Position numbers and translations under genes: made by a program
Part shown: piece after piece, positions 22,809 to 35,100 of the stretch
Position numbering within the stretch: the first letter of the stretch is position 1
Layout: every line of letters begins with the position of its first letter
Assembly (NCBI RefSeq): GCF_016808095.1
Contig: NC_068976.1
Coordinates: 19,686,371-19,750,370 of the forward strand
Direction: 5' to 3'
DNA from: Vigna angularis
Taxonomy: Eukaryota > Streptophyta > Magnoliopsida > Fabales > Fabaceae
Length of the DNA: 64,000 bases
The notes under the pieces: generated by a model
Databases searched by the model: none
What the model saw: only the letters and a program-made list of their open reading frames with translations
Told to the model about the DNA's origin: nothing

Positions 22809-25800
22809 TGTCAACACCCAATTTCGTCCGGGTACGTTAAAAAAAATGTGTGTCAGAATGTATATTTTTTTTTTTTTTCTTTTCTCTTTATTTTCTTTTT
22901 TGTTTTATCTTCATTTAGTTTATTTTCATACAGAATAAAAAAAAATCAAATCAAATAAAAATAATAAATCTTTTCTGTTTTAACTTAATTTTATCTCTAT
23001 TTCATCTTTTATTTTCTTTTTGTTTTTTATTAACTTTGTTTTACTTTAGTTGCATTTTTATAAAATCAAAAAATTATACACATACGAAATACAAAAAAAT
23101 ACATAAAATATAAAAATACAAAAAAATATATATATATATTTATAAAATAATAAAAAGGGATGCCACGGTGGTTTCCTAATCTTTGCAGAGAAGATGCTTT
23201 CCCGCCTCACATGGCAGCCATCATGCACACCTGCAGTTTCCAGTCGCACAAGTTTGACTCCATGGCAGCCGCTAGTGGTTACCTCCCATGTGCCTGGCAT
23301 GTTTGGATGCTGCAGACTTTATTCAACTTGCCTCCCGGAAGCTACTGAAAAAAGGCTTGAAAGAAAAGAGGAGACTGAAAAAGAGCAAAGACGAGGAAAC
23401 TACTCTGAGAAGTTACAGAAAGCTTCAAGAGTATCTACCAATTCTCGGTTCAATCACAACAAAAATACAAGGCTTCGGCCGAAACTTCTCGTCATTTATG
23501 TTTCCCTCCATTCATCTCTTTCAATATATTTCACTCATCACACGACCATTGTAACCACCATATCGGTAGCCAAGGCACAGTGTCACCCATATCCAGCCAT
23601 CATGAAGCTGAACGCAACCCATCATTCCATCACAACCATTTCACAATCTCAGACCAACCCACTTCGCTATCATCGTCTACCTCTGACCTCACCACCTCCA
23701 GCACCGGACCTGCAAACAACCACACCCGTGAATCACCACATCACCACCATTCAACCCAATCTCACCGTCCTCATCATCTCCTTCTGCGTTCAACCTCCCT
23801 GCCACCACGACACTCATCTTCTTCCTCTCCTCCAACCACGGCAGCTACCATCACCAGCCAACACTCCACGTCCAATCCAGCAGCTGCCACGGTCCACCAT
23901 CCAGCAGTTGAGAAGCTCACGGCCTGCAGCAACAAATTTCATCCAGCTTGAGACGCACATGGCAGCAAAACAAAGGGGCATGGCAGCACGTGAAGATGGT
24001 AAGAAGCATGCAGAAAAATAGTGTAAGTGCACTGGCAAGGAGGTGCTGCCGCGTGAAAGTGAGCTGGAGGCACATTGAAGTAATGGCTTCCTTTGAATAA
24101 AGAAAGAGCAGCTGCTATGTTTTTTTTTTGTATTCACTTTCGTTTGGTTTGGTGAGCATGTGACGGACAGCAGAGGTTCCCACCTATCATCATTAACCTC
24201 CATGCTCCAACTCTGTCACGTCCAGAGCAACAGCTCTAAGACACACACAGCAGTAAGCAGGTTTTCCCAGGAACACATGTGTAAGTGGATGCAGTTTGGT
24301 CAGCACATGCACGTGAAGGTGGAGGGACATGGAAGAAGGAGAATAAAATGGTGTTCTGATGACATAGAAGAACCACTTGACAAGAAGGCGGTCAATGAGC
24401 ACACCGAGAGGGAGAGTGAACAACAACCACCACTTGCCGCTTATTTTGGAGAATGATGGGGATGTGTTGAAGCAGCTCCAGCAGAGTGCAGAGAGGGTCA
24501 CGGATGAAGGCAGCAGAAAGCATGTCCAGCAAGCAGAGAACTGGGACGTTTGGGACCAGCTGCAACGTGATTGCACGGTGAAGCAAGGAAGATGAAGTGG
24601 TGTCGTGATAGAAGCTTGACAAATGAAGCTACGGTGGTGATGAATGGAAGATGATGGCACGCTGATTCTGGACTGGAGCTGCACCTAGCCGAGAAGGGAA
24701 GCACCGTGATAAGAATGGAGGGCCCTCCCTCCATGTACAATGTGGTGATTAATTAATTGTATGAAGTCACTAGAGATAAAACTGTATTGAAGCTGAGTAC
24801 ATTTTATTAAAATATTGGAGCATGGAATGCGGGAATAGAATGTATCAGAGCATGACCCACACACACATTCTTGTTCCAGTGGGCAACAAAGAAGGAGCTT
24901 TGATTGAAGAAAGTGTGCTGAAGATAAATGAAGGAGAGGTCACGGGAAGTAATTAGAAGTCACGGGAGTTGTTTTTTTTTGGAAGTGGGGAGCAAGAAAA
25001 CGTCCGTGATTCTATTGTATTTGGCATCATGCAAGCTTGAAAGATAAAAGGAGGAGACTAGAACGAAGGAGGGGGATCATCCATTTTTCTGAGGAGGAGG
25101 ACTCGAGGTTTAACAAAGAGGAACCAATCTTCAAGAGCCATCTCCCATAACTACTTCGAAACCCCAAATCTGTGAACCCATCATACGGGTCTTGTAACAG
25201 ATGCCACCAAACTCATCTTCCATCAGCAATCATACACCTCTGCCGTCATCACCATTCCATTCCCCACTGGAACCTCCCTCCAAACACACGCATAAACTGC
25301 CCTTGGAACGTACACAACCAGCTGCACTACTAAGGGAAGAACACGGTCATTCTTGTAACGTTGCATGGGAGAAGAAGCAAGTTGAGTTTGGTCTACAAGC
25401 CACCTAGAAAGCACACGTTCAGCAGCCACTACCATTCTCGGTTGAGGGAGAGAGGATTCACAGCAAAGAGAAGGAAAAGTCGGCTACCTAAGGGAGGAGG
25501 GGATTCATTGGAAACACAAGCTTACCATAAAAAAAAACGGATCTTCGAGAGGTAAGTAATGTTGTTTTAACGAGTTGTTTGCTTGCTCTTGCACGTATGC
25601 ATGTATGTCTGTTGAAGTTGCTAGGTTTGCCTGTGACTGTCTCTGATTCCTCTGGTTGTGGATATTGGTTTATGTTCGCTGTTATCATCATCATCATCTC
25701 CCCGGACCCACTTTTACCCGCTTCTTTTGTGCCATTTCGATCAAAAATAGGCTTACACCTCTCTGTCCATTTCCTACGATCAACATTTTGAAACAGTAAA

Positions 25801-26861
25801 TGGGATGACAAAGATAGTAGAACAGTGTTTTCATCCTCACTGAACCATTCCGTCCTCCACTGGAACCGCTCTCCCAACCACCGAGAACTCTCTCGGCGCG
25901 GTACTCTCCCTCCCTCAATCATCAACCATACTCATTTGCCACCCCTCGGCTCATCATTCCCAACCATGCGCCCCCGCCAAATCCATTTTCTTCCCCGTGC
26001 AACACCTCCTTCGAATCCCACATCTTCCTCTGCCTTCATCTCCGATTCCTTCAGGTCCCCAACACCCACCATCTTCATTGTCACCATTCGGCCAACAGCT
26101 TCAACTTCTTCTTCATCATCTCCAATACCTGGGGGGCACTGACTCCCTCTACTTCTCCATCCTGACCTCACAGCCTTTACTTCCAACTGAATCTTCATCA
26201 TTTCAAAAACACCTCACGGCCGAACTCCAACCTCTGGCCATCGTCACCACCTCCATCATCTTCAACCCATACCTCACGGCTATCACCCCTCATCTTTCTC
26301 TGTCAATACCGAAAGAACCCCAGGAAACAACTCACGGCCTAACCTCCGAACGGCCAACATCACCACCAGCCACCGTGAGTGTCACCAACATCCCTATAGC
26401 ACCTCCACTGTCAAACAGCCTCCATCCCAGCCACCATCAACTTCTTCTCCCGTCACCACTACACCCACCACCTTCACGCTTCCACTTCAAACTTCCACCA
26501 TCTTCATATTCATCTTCATCGTCTTCAACTCCGCCATCTACTATACGTCCGACATCTTCCACAACGAACGTCCGTCCCCATCTCCCCAACGAACGCTCGC
26601 CCATGCGAGCGCTCATCATTAAGCCTCCTCTTCCCGTCCGACATTTTCCACAACGAACGCTCGTCCGAACGAACGCTCGTCCAAACGAACGCTCGTCATT
26701 CAACCCGTTTCCCAGCGTCCGTTCGCATATGCTCCAACGAACGCTCGTCATTCAACCCGTTTCCCAGCGTCCGTTCGCATATGCTCCAACGAACGCTCGT
26801 CATTCAACCCATTTCTCAGCATCCGTCCTTCATCGAACGCTCGTCCCCAACGAGCGCTCGT

Positions 26862-27271
26862 CATTAAGTCTCCTCTTCCAGCGTCCGTCCGACATCTTCC
26901 ACAACGAACGTCCGTCCCCATTTCCCCAACGAACGCTCGCCCATGCGAGCGCTCGTCATTAAGTCTCCTCTTCCAGCGTCCGTCCGACATCTTCCACAAC
27001 GAACGTCCGTCCCCATTTCCCCAACGAACGCTCGCCCATGCGAGCGCTCGTCATTAGGTCTCCTCTTCCAGCGTCCATCCGACATCTTCCACAACGAACG
27101 TCTGTCCCCATTTCCCCAACGAACGCTCGCCCATGCGAGCGCTCGTCATTAAGTCTCCTCTTCCAGCGTCCGTCCGACATCTTCCACAACGAACGTCCGT
27201 CCCCATTGTCCCCAACGAGCGCTCGTCATTAAGCCTCCTCTTCCAGCGTCCGTCCGACATCTCCACCAACG
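26862..27271. repeat. 95 bp minisatellite in 5' LTR
   Basis: Four units in 95 bp steps from 26862, then a shortened fifth, in a larger zone (26540-27460) of cgaacg/cgagcg words. Each unit contains the near-palindrome gcccatgcgagcgctcgtc. It produces overlapping NERSS-type frames on both strands that I do not regard as genes. Confidence 0.9.
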
Positions 27272-27639
27272 AGCGCTCGTCATCCACTCTCCTGTTCTCA
27301 ACGTCCGCTCGTTATCTCCACCTACGAACGTTCATCATCGCCCAACGAACGCTCGTCCCCAACGAGCGCTCGTCATTCACCTCCTTTCCCAACGTACGTT
27401 CGGTCTCTACCATGAACTGCACGATCGCCTGCGACGGAACGTTCGGCATCCCTATTCACGTCGGGCTTTGTTTTTTTTTATTTTTTTTTTATTATTATTT
27501 TTCTCACCCCTTGTACGGTAACTCTCACCCCTTTGTTTTATTTAGTAAACTTATTTGTGCTGTTTTACTTAAAAATTATAAAAATTGTAAATAGAAAAAT
27601 ATATAAAACAAAAAAAAACATTTAATGTAATAAATCTCG

Positions 27640-27955
27640 GTATGAGTACTCGTGCGATCGTACGCATCAGCCTAGTACTTATTGCCCAAATATAAAATAA
27701 ATAAAAAGCCGTGTGAGTGCTTGTGCGATCGTACGCATCAGCCTAGTACTCATTACGCAAAACAATAAAAGAGAAAGCCGTGTGAGTGCTCGTGCGATCG
27801 TACGCATCAGCCTAGTACTCATTACGCAAAACAGTAAGGAAAAAAGCCGTGTGAGTGCTCGTGCGATCGTACGCATCAGCCTAGTACTCATTACGCAAAA
27901 AATATGTTTCAAAGGTTTAGGCACATGTGTGATCGCACGCATCGTCCTTGTGCTA
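27640..27955. repeat. About 69 bp tandem repeat in 5' LTR
   Basis: Four copies of a unit carrying gtgcgatcgtacgcatcag plus cctagtactcattacgc, separated by 69-71 bases, and a fifth degenerate copy (gatcgcacgcatcgtcc). The core gcgatcgtacgc is nearly palindromic. Conserved at 6800-7115 and 51245-51560. Confidence 0.88.
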
Positions 27956-28604
27956 CAAACCTTTTCTCTTTTCTAAAATAAAAAATACCAAAAAATATAA
28001 AATCTTTAAAAACTAAAAAACATCTACTTTTTCAAATAACAAACAATATTGCCTTTGCCAGAACTACGTGATCCTTGATTCTCCATCAAAAGTGGAGATA
28101 CGTAGGAGCAAGGCCAGTCCTTGTCAGGCTCACTCTCCCAAAAATCCAAATCATTTTCCAAACAATTTCTCAAACAAATTTTCAAACAAGTTTCTCAAGA
28201 AGTTTCTAAAAGAACTACGTAACCCTGATTTCTCATTCTGCATGAGAATACGTAGGAGCAAGGTCAATCCTTGTCGGGCCCAAAAAGCTAAAAAATATTG
28301 TTTGTTTCTTTTGAGTTTTATTTTAAGGGGAAGTTAAATACTTTGAAAACCACATCCACATTCGCACATTTAGTTAAAGGTACTGCCTTAGGGCAGGCGT
28401 TGTAGGGTGCTAATACCTTCCCTACACGTAACCGACTCCCGAACCAAGAATCTGGTTCAATTTGACCATGCCTTATCATTTTATGGTTTTTCCGTAGTTT
28501 TCCAGAATAAACTATGGTGGCGACTCCAAAATCTCTTTTTTCAAAATTAAAAATTTATTCTTTTTATTGGATCGTCGTCCCGTCGCGATTCCGGTTGCGA
28601 CAGA

Positions 28605-28623
28605 TGGCGACTCCGCTGGGGAC
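28605..28623 (+). promoter_or_regulatory. Primer-binding site
   Basis: tggcgactccgctggggac starts two bases after the 5' LTR. TGG complements the CCA end of a host tRNA; arginine tRNA is the primer reported for Ogre elements. The tRNA identity is not checked here. Confidence 0.85.
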
Positions 28624-29317
28624 TACAGAGAGTCAGGCCATTTAATTAGATGTGCGAATTTAATGTGGTTTTTCTTTGTGTTTTTCTTTGTCTTTGTTTG
28701 ATATTGGTCATTATTGTATATGTGTTGTTTTGATTATATTGAACCCTAGGGTAGAAAACATGTTATATCTGCCTGGGAATTTTCTGGTTGTTTTGCAGGT
28801 GAGGGTTTGGGGTGTTCAGTTGCATGCTCCCTTCACACACACACATCATATGCATATCATGAGTGAGACCCTATACCCGGGTCTGAGCGCAACTTAGAAA
28901 TAGAGGGTTGTGTAGCGGTGTCACTCTGGGATGTACTTCCTGTTTGGCTATCGTGAGAACCCCAGCCAGAGTCTGTTCTTTTCATTTGTGTCTCCACACC
29001 TAGTTGATTACTCTGACTGTTGTGGAGAAACAGTGAAAAGAGCCATAGCTCTGGTGGCCTGATTTAAGCATTAGGAAGCCGTCCCTATGAGTGCATATAT
29101 TTGGCCTTAGAACTTTAGTCATTCAACCTTTGATAGGCCACGAAGGGAGAAATGTGTATTCCTCTAACCCTCATACTGTTCATTCTATTTCAAAAAAAAA
29201 AAAATAAAAAAAATAAAAAAAATAAATACATAATATTGTTTTTGCATTCTCATGTTATGCATGCATTTTTGTTAATCATTTTATTTTACCTCACTTTACC
29301 ATGCATCATTCGGTAAC
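28624..29317 (+). other. Untranslated leader of the Ogre element
   Basis: About 700 bases between primer-binding site and ORF1 with no substantial frame. It includes an A-rich stretch (29190-29226). ttttgcaggtgaggg near 28791 resembles splice sites, so a leader intron is possible but unproven. Confidence 0.6.
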
Positions 29318-31384
29318 ATGCTAATTTTAGGGGAAATCATCCAGTATTCACTTGATATCGCGAAGATGGAAGTCGATATAAGATCGGGTGCTACACAACA
29401 TACTGAGTCCCTCATGTTAAGAAATAAATCTCACCTGAAGACTCACGGTGGAAACTTGACAAGTCTGATAAAGTTGGGCAGAAGGCTAAAAACCATAAAG
29501 AGACAAACCTTTAAGAAGAGATATGGTAACCTGTTGAGTCTGATGGAGGTAGAAGTGTCGTCGCCTGCTATCACAGCCTTCGCACAGTATTATGATTCCC
29601 CGCTAAGATGCTTCACCTTTCAAGATTTTCAGCTAGCACCAACTATAGAGGAGTTTGAGCACATTCTGGGAATGCCACTTGAGGATACCACGCCATATCA
29701 GCATTTGGAACATCATGCCTCTATCGCGACTATTGCTGCCATAATGAAACTACATCCCAAAGAACTTGAAGACAGGTTGGTAACAAGGAATCAAGTACGT
29801 GGACTGACACAAGGATTTTTGGAGCAGCACTTGCATTATCTAGCAGAGGGGGAAGATTGGGAGACTTTCATGGACGTGTTAGCTCTTACCGTGTATGGTA
29901 TCGTGTTGTTTCCTAAAGTAGAGGGCTTTGTGGATTATACCGCTATTGATGTTTTCGTGGCAAAAAAGACGAGATCCGAGAATCCCGTAACAGCGGTCCT
30001 TGCGGATGTTTATGGGACCATGAGTTTTTGCCACGAGAGAAAAGGGAAGAAAATACTTTGCTGTCTATCGGCGTTGTATCTATGGATGACTGCGCGTCTG
30101 TGTAAGCGGTCGGGTGATATCAGGCGTCCGATGGAAGATCCTTCACACCAGGGGCTCAAAGACAAAGGAGGGAATGAATGGGCCCAATTCTTTGCCAGTT
30201 TGAATGGAGGAAAAGTAAGATGGCGTCTCCCTTGGCTTGAAACTAAGCCCTCTATCCATTATTGTAGCCCATTTTCCAATGTACCCCTCATAGGTACCCG
30301 ATATTGCATAAATTATAACCCTATTTTGGTTCAAAGGCAATTCGGACGTCCCATGAAAGGGGCACCCTCGCCGGAATACCTTACAACGTTGTTCATCTAT
30401 TACGAGGATGGGCACTTCACTGAAATATTGAGGAAAGTCAGAAGTGCTTGGGAAAATGTTATGCGAGCAGAAAAGGATATAAGATTGGGGGTGATGGACG
30501 ACAAAATTAATTATCACAAATGGATTTGGGAAAGAGTAAAGGAAGTCAAATTGCCTTTCAAACCGATCGTTCATCAGCTAGCTAACGAAGGGCCATCCCA
30601 AGAACTAGAAAGCGATGAGGTGAAGCAATTGAAGATAGAGATGGAAAAACTGAGGGAGCAGAATGATAAGTTAGGAAAAGAATTGCAGACTGCGCGCAAT
30701 GATTTGGTTGATATGAGGAATGATAAAGAAGAAAAAGCACAGGCCTATGAAGAAATTGTCAAAAGTCAAAAGGCTGAAAGAGTTTATGCATTCCAATTGA
30801 AACAGGACCTCTTAACTGCAAGCAAAGAACTGGCCATGAGAATGGAGGAAAAGAATTCAGCATTAGAAGAAGGAAAACAATGGAGGCTCCTCTACGAAGA
30901 GGCTAAAAGAGATAAGCGAGAGGCTCTGAAGAGACTAAGAGAAGCGCAGGTTCAAGTAGAAAAGGCGGGACATGAGATGAAGGAAATGGCCTTGTCTTTT
31001 GAAACAGATATGAACCAAGAGCGTTGGAAGCTGGCAAAGGCCGAAGAAGAGCATCGCTCCATGATAAAACAAATGGAGGAGTACATTGAAGAGCAAGAGG
31101 AACGGTGGAGGTCAATAGAGTTTGGAGAGAGGCATCATGCCTTGGTAGAACAAATGAAAGACCACATCGCGATGCAAGAAGAGGCTGTGAACCATTGGAA
31201 GGGAAATTTTTCCCAACTGGCTATGTTGGCGAACGGAGCAATTGAAGATATCCCTAAGATGGTGTTGGACGCCGAAGCTACGACCCATTTTTGCAACCCG
31301 CCTCCCGAGATAATGCTTTTTATTAACCATTGTAAATTACTAGTAGGCGAAATGAAGGCCTTCACTGCTCGGGCTAGGAAGTGA
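29318..31384 (+). CDS. Ogre ORF1: accessory protein with coiled coil
   Basis: 688 codons upstream of gag, the position and size of Ogre ORF1, whose function is unknown. Residues about 75-420 form a globular region (FTFQDFQLAPTIEEFEHILG, then W- and R-rich blocks such as GKVRWRLPWL) resembling plant mobile-domain or DUF7745-type proteins. Residues about 425-640 are strongly charged with heptad spacing and should form a coiled coil; the last 40 residues are again mixed. The first Met (29318) lies just before an attttag that could be a splice acceptor, so Met17 (MEVDIRSG) may be the true start. The frame is intact and identical in the second copy. Confidence 0.85.
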   Translation: MLILGEIIQYSLDIAKMEVDIRSGATQHTESLMLRNKSHLKTHGGNLTSLIKLGRRLKTIKRQTFKKRYGNLLSLMEVEVSSPAITAFAQYYDSPLRCFTFQDFQLAPTIEEFEHILGMPLEDTTPYQHLEHHASIATIAAIMKLHPKELEDRLVTRNQVRGLTQGFLEQHLHYLAEGEDWETFMDVLALTVYGIVLFPKVEGFVDYTAIDVFVAKKTRSENPVTAVLADVYGTMSFCHERKGKKILCCLSALYLWMTARLCKRSGDIRRPMEDPSHQGLKDKGGNEWAQFFASLNGGKVRWRLPWLETKPSIHYCSPFSNVPLIGTRYCINYNPILVQRQFGRPMKGAPSPEYLTTLFIYYEDGHFTEILRKVRSAWENVMRAEKDIRLGVMDDKINYHKWIWERVKEVKLPFKPIVHQLANEGPSQELESDEVKQLKIEMEKLREQNDKLGKELQTARNDLVDMRNDKEEKAQAYEEIVKSQKAERVYAFQLKQDLLTASKELAMRMEEKNSALEEGKQWRLLYEEAKRDKREALKRLREAQVQVEKAGHEMKEMALSFETDMNQERWKLAKAEEEHRSMIKQMEEYIEEQEERWRSIEFGERHHALVEQMKDHIAMQEEAVNHWKGNFSQLAMLANGAIEDIPKMVLDAEATTHFCNPPPEIMLFINHCKLLVGEMKAFTARARK

Positions 31385-31659
31385 TTCATGTCTTGTTAGA
31401 TTTTTCTCTATATGAAAGACTTAAGATGTTTTGTATGGTATCAACCTGCATCGATTTCCATCATTAACGTCGTCAGGATCTTATGATTTCCACCTATCAT
31501 TAGCATGCATCACTTTTTTCCTTGTTCTTTCCCTCTCCCTTTTTCTTTCCTTTTTGTTTGAAGCTTTTCATCTAACTTAAGTTAATAATAAAACAGTAAA
31601 AAAAAAAAACGGCCAACCTTCCACGACATTCCTACAGGACTCGAGCCAATTCCAAGATC
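31385..31659 (+). other. Spacer between ORF1 and gag
   Basis: 275 bases, pyrimidine-rich in the middle (31505-31560) and with an A-run at 31599. No frame. How gag is translated downstream of ORF1 is not evident from sequence. Confidence 0.6.
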
Positions 31660-32166
31660 ATGGAAAGCTGGGAAGAGTCACAAGAATCCATCAAAGCTGA
31701 AATGAGTCAGTTGAAGGACCAGGTTGGACAAATCTTGGTTGCCCTTGAAGCCCTGAAGGCTACTGGAGAGTCTTCATCTACGCTGGTTGGCGGGAACGCC
31801 CATTTTTATCCCCCGTTTTTCAATGCTACTAGCCAATCGATTCCTTTCCCGTTGTATGGGTTACCCCCGGGATATACTCCTTCCGTAGGAGAATATATCG
31901 AAGGGGGGCACGTGTCGTTTCCCATTCCTACAACTATTGATATCCCGCCAGTCACCACTCATGGACCTACCTCTGTGTCAGCTCCCTTGGTAAGTGCTCA
32001 AACGAATGAACCAATCACAGTTGAAGGAACACGAGTGACTACTATACCGCACGTAATTGTTAACCACGATTCTTCAGCAAGACCGCCTCACAAACCGCGG
32101 CGCGTGCAGGGACCGACATCAGTAACAGTGCTAAAAACAGACTTGAGATTCTGGAGGAAAAAATGA
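31660..32166 (+). CDS. Gag N-terminal frame (split from main gag)
   Basis: 168 codons. It begins with a charged helix (MESWEESQESIKAEMSQLKD) typical of the start of Ogre gag, followed by a Pro/Ser/Thr-rich linker. It ends in an ATGA overlap with the main frame. Upstream of the main frame's first Met, its own frame also reads sense-like residues (ISNSAKNRLEILEEKM), so the original gag probably ran through and a one-base shift near 32100 split it. The split is present in both copies, so it is probably real in this element rather than a sequencing error. Confidence 0.65.
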   Translation: MESWEESQESIKAEMSQLKDQVGQILVALEALKATGESSSTLVGGNAHFYPPFFNATSQSIPFPLYGLPPGYTPSVGEYIEGGHVSFPIPTTIDIPPVTTHGPTSVSAPLVSAQTNEPITVEGTRVTTIPHVIVNHDSSARPPHKPRRVQGPTSVTVLKTDLRFWRKK

Positions 32167-35100
32167 GGGCTATTGAAGGGATGAAAAATTATGAGTTCGG
32201 AAATGTTGCAAGACTAAGCTTGGTTCCTGGAGTAAAAATACCGTATAAGTTCAAGGCGCCAGAATTCGAGAAGTACAAGGGTGATACATGCCCTAAAATC
32301 CATCTGGCCATGTATTGCAGAAAAATGGCTGCGTACGCATATGACGACCAGTTACTCATCCATGTTTTCCAAGACAGTTTGGTTGGGGTAGCATTAAACT
32401 GGTATACCCACTTGGAGCCCTCTCGAATCCATTGTTGGGCAGATCTAGCCGACGCCTTTGTAAAACGGTATATATACAACACGCATGTAGCACCGGACCG
32501 TCTGCAATTACAGAATATGGGAAAGAAAGACAATGAGACCTTCAAGGAATATGCCCAACGGTGGAGAGAATTGGCCACACAAGTGGAGCCGCCTTTGTTT
32601 GAAAAAGAAATGGTGGCAATGTTCGTAAATACGCTTCAGCCACCATTTTATGAATATATGGTAGGGAATGTGTCCGCCAATTTCGCTGACGTCGTCATAA
32701 TTGGTGAGAGGATAGAGATTGGGGTGAAGAGCGGGAAGATTGCAAGTGGTCCATCTACGATGGAGAACTCTAAAAAGAAACCTTCTTTCAATCCAGGAAA
32801 GAAAAAAGAAGGAGACGTACATGCAACATTGGCAATGCCTGTATGGAGAGGTCAGGCTCCTTCTCACAATTATAGACCATACTTGGGCCAACCTCCACAT
32901 TCGGCCAATGCGGCTTTTGCTCATCCAATTAGCCCTCAACAACAACAAGGATTCTACCAATCACAACCCGTCATAAGCAATGCTTGGAGGACTGGGCCAA
33001 GTGCAAATCCAAATCCGAATGCAGGTCAAGGCGGTTATCCGGGAAGAACCCAGGAAAGAAACTTTGTCCACTTCACCCCCATCCCCATGACTTACACTGA
33101 ATTATTACCTCACCTCGTCAAAAGGGGTCTGGTTGCTATATGTCCAATGATACCCCTACAGCCTCCGTACCCTAGGGGTTATGATGCAGATGCCAAGTGT
33201 AGTTATCACGGGGAAGGCGTGGGTCACTCCACTGAGAGGTGTATGGCTTTCAAGCGTAAAGTGCAGGCCCTAATTGATGCGGGGTGGCTAAAATTTCAAG
33301 AAGATAAACCTAGCATTGATACTAATCCGTTATCCGGACATGGTAATGCCTCGACAAATGCCATTGAGGTTAAGAAGCATGAACTGATAAGGGATGCAAG
33401 TAAGATCCGAAGTTCCAGAAGGTTTATTTTCAAGGAATTATTAAAGTTGGGATTTTTAAACGGGGATTATGATTTGGAAAGAGCATGTGGACTCCATCCA
33501 TGCACGGAACACTCTATCGAGGAATGCGTTGAATTCGAAAAGTTCCTACAAGATCTGCTTGATAAGAATTTGATGCAAGCGTGCTATGAAGACAAGCATG
33601 AGGAGGTGTTCGCACAAACTGGTATGGAGCCAGATGTAGCTTTGCCAGAGCCGTTGATAATCCGCTTCACTCGAACCACCCTTACACCAGTAATTCAAGG
33701 AAGATCACCCTTTGTCATCCATACACCAGTTCCTTTTCCTTACAAAAGCGATAAAGCTGTCCCCTGGAGGTATGGGACACATGTAGTCGATGAAGGACAG
33801 TGCATTGAAAGCCATTTCTCTAGCCAGGATCCAGTTGTTGAAAATATATCAGGCATCGGCGGAATGACGAGGAGTGGTCGAATCTTCACGCCACCAAATT
33901 TGACGGGAAGAGAAGCTAGTAATAATGAAGCACCAATGGATACAAATACTAAGGAGCATTTAAAGGGGAAAGGGGTGCAAGTAGAGGAGACCTCTGACAA
34001 GGCAGACAAGAAAGAAATCTCTGAGGAAGAGGCCTGCGAATTTTTAAAATTCATTCAACAGAGTGAATATAAGGTGGTGGAGCAGTTGAAACGCATGCCT
34101 GCTCGGATTTCCTTGTTAGAATTGCTTATGCATTCTACCTCTCATAGAAAGTTGTTGATGAAGGTACTCAGTGAGGCTCATGTCGAGCATGGTATTTCGT
34201 TGAACAAGTTTGAGGGTATCGTTGGCAACATCATCGCTAATAATTACCTCACCTTTACTGACGAGGAGATACCCACTGAGGGGAGAGGTCATAACAAGGC
34301 TCTTCATGTCTCCGTGAAATGTTTAGATCACGTTATAGCACGTGTCTTGGTGGACAATGGTTCCTCTCTCAATGTCATGCCAAAATCAACGTTGGAGAAG
34401 CTACCCTGTGACAGAATGCATATGAAACCAAGCTCTATGATTGTGAGGGCATTTGACGGCAGTAAAAGGGTAGTGATGGGAGAAATTGAATTGCCCGTTC
34501 AAGTTGGTCCTTGTGTCTTTCAAGTGACCTTTCAAGTTATGGATATCCTCCCGGCTTATAGTTGTTTGTTGGGTCGCCCGTGGATCCATTCCGCAGGAGT
34601 TGTGCCTTCCACACTACACCAAAAGCTGAAATATGTTATGGGAGATAAGCTGGTGATAATATCAGGAGAGGAGGACCTCCTTGTGAGCGGACCATCGTCC
34701 ACGCGATATATTGAGGCAGCCGAGGAAGCTCTGGAAACAGCTTTTCAATCATTAGAAATTGTGGGAAACACCTATGTTGAGCCGTTTCCTATGAACCCCC
34801 ATTTATCATGCACCTCTATCATGGCAGCCAAGGTCATGCTGAAAGAAGGTTATAAGTATGGGAATGGTTTAGGCAAGTATGGACAAGGACGTACATTCCC
34901 ATTGGAGATGATTGGGAACAAAAACAGATATGGCCTAGGGTATAGACCCAACAAGGAAGATGACAAGAGGTTGATTGAGGAAAGGAAGGAACGCATTCTG
35001 GCTCGAATGGGGAAATGGGAACCAAGGGCAAAGAAAACCCACATTTGTGGTATCAAAGAGAGTTTTCGCAGTGCTGGATGGGTGAACACTAGTCATATAG

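Larger units (their letters stand above)
22809..28602 (+). repeat. 5' LTR of Ogre element
   Basis: 5794 bp, tgtcaacaccc to ggttgcgaca. It drives the element's transcript, although I cannot place the promoter and the U3/R/U5 borders with confidence. It holds a (TA)n stretch near 23126, a Thr/Pro-coding CA-rich region (23550-23950), a CTTC-rich region (25990-26540), the 95 bp minisatellite and the roughly 69 bp repeat. The end has paired tacgtaggagcaagg words (about 28100 and 28250). Confidence 0.97.

Noticed and set aside
23194..24021. 275-codon frame inside the 5' LTR (also at 2352-3179 and 46802-47629)
   Set aside because: Thr/Pro/His-rich with no domain. Its conservation is explained by the three LTR copies being nearly identical at the DNA level.
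25997..26962. 321-codon Ser/Pro-rich frame inside the 5' LTR (also 5156-6121 and 49603-50568)
   Set aside because: Runs into the minisatellite, with overlapping open frames on both strands; this is a composition effect, not a gene.
26437..27287. Several minus-strand frames of 76-104 codons (GRAFVGEMGTDVRCGRC type)
   Set aside because: By-products of the 95 bp minisatellite; the same peptide appears in each unit.
27679..27976. 87-codon frames on both strands in the LTR
   Set aside because: Come from the 69 bp repeat array; mirrored frames on both strands show a repeat artefact.
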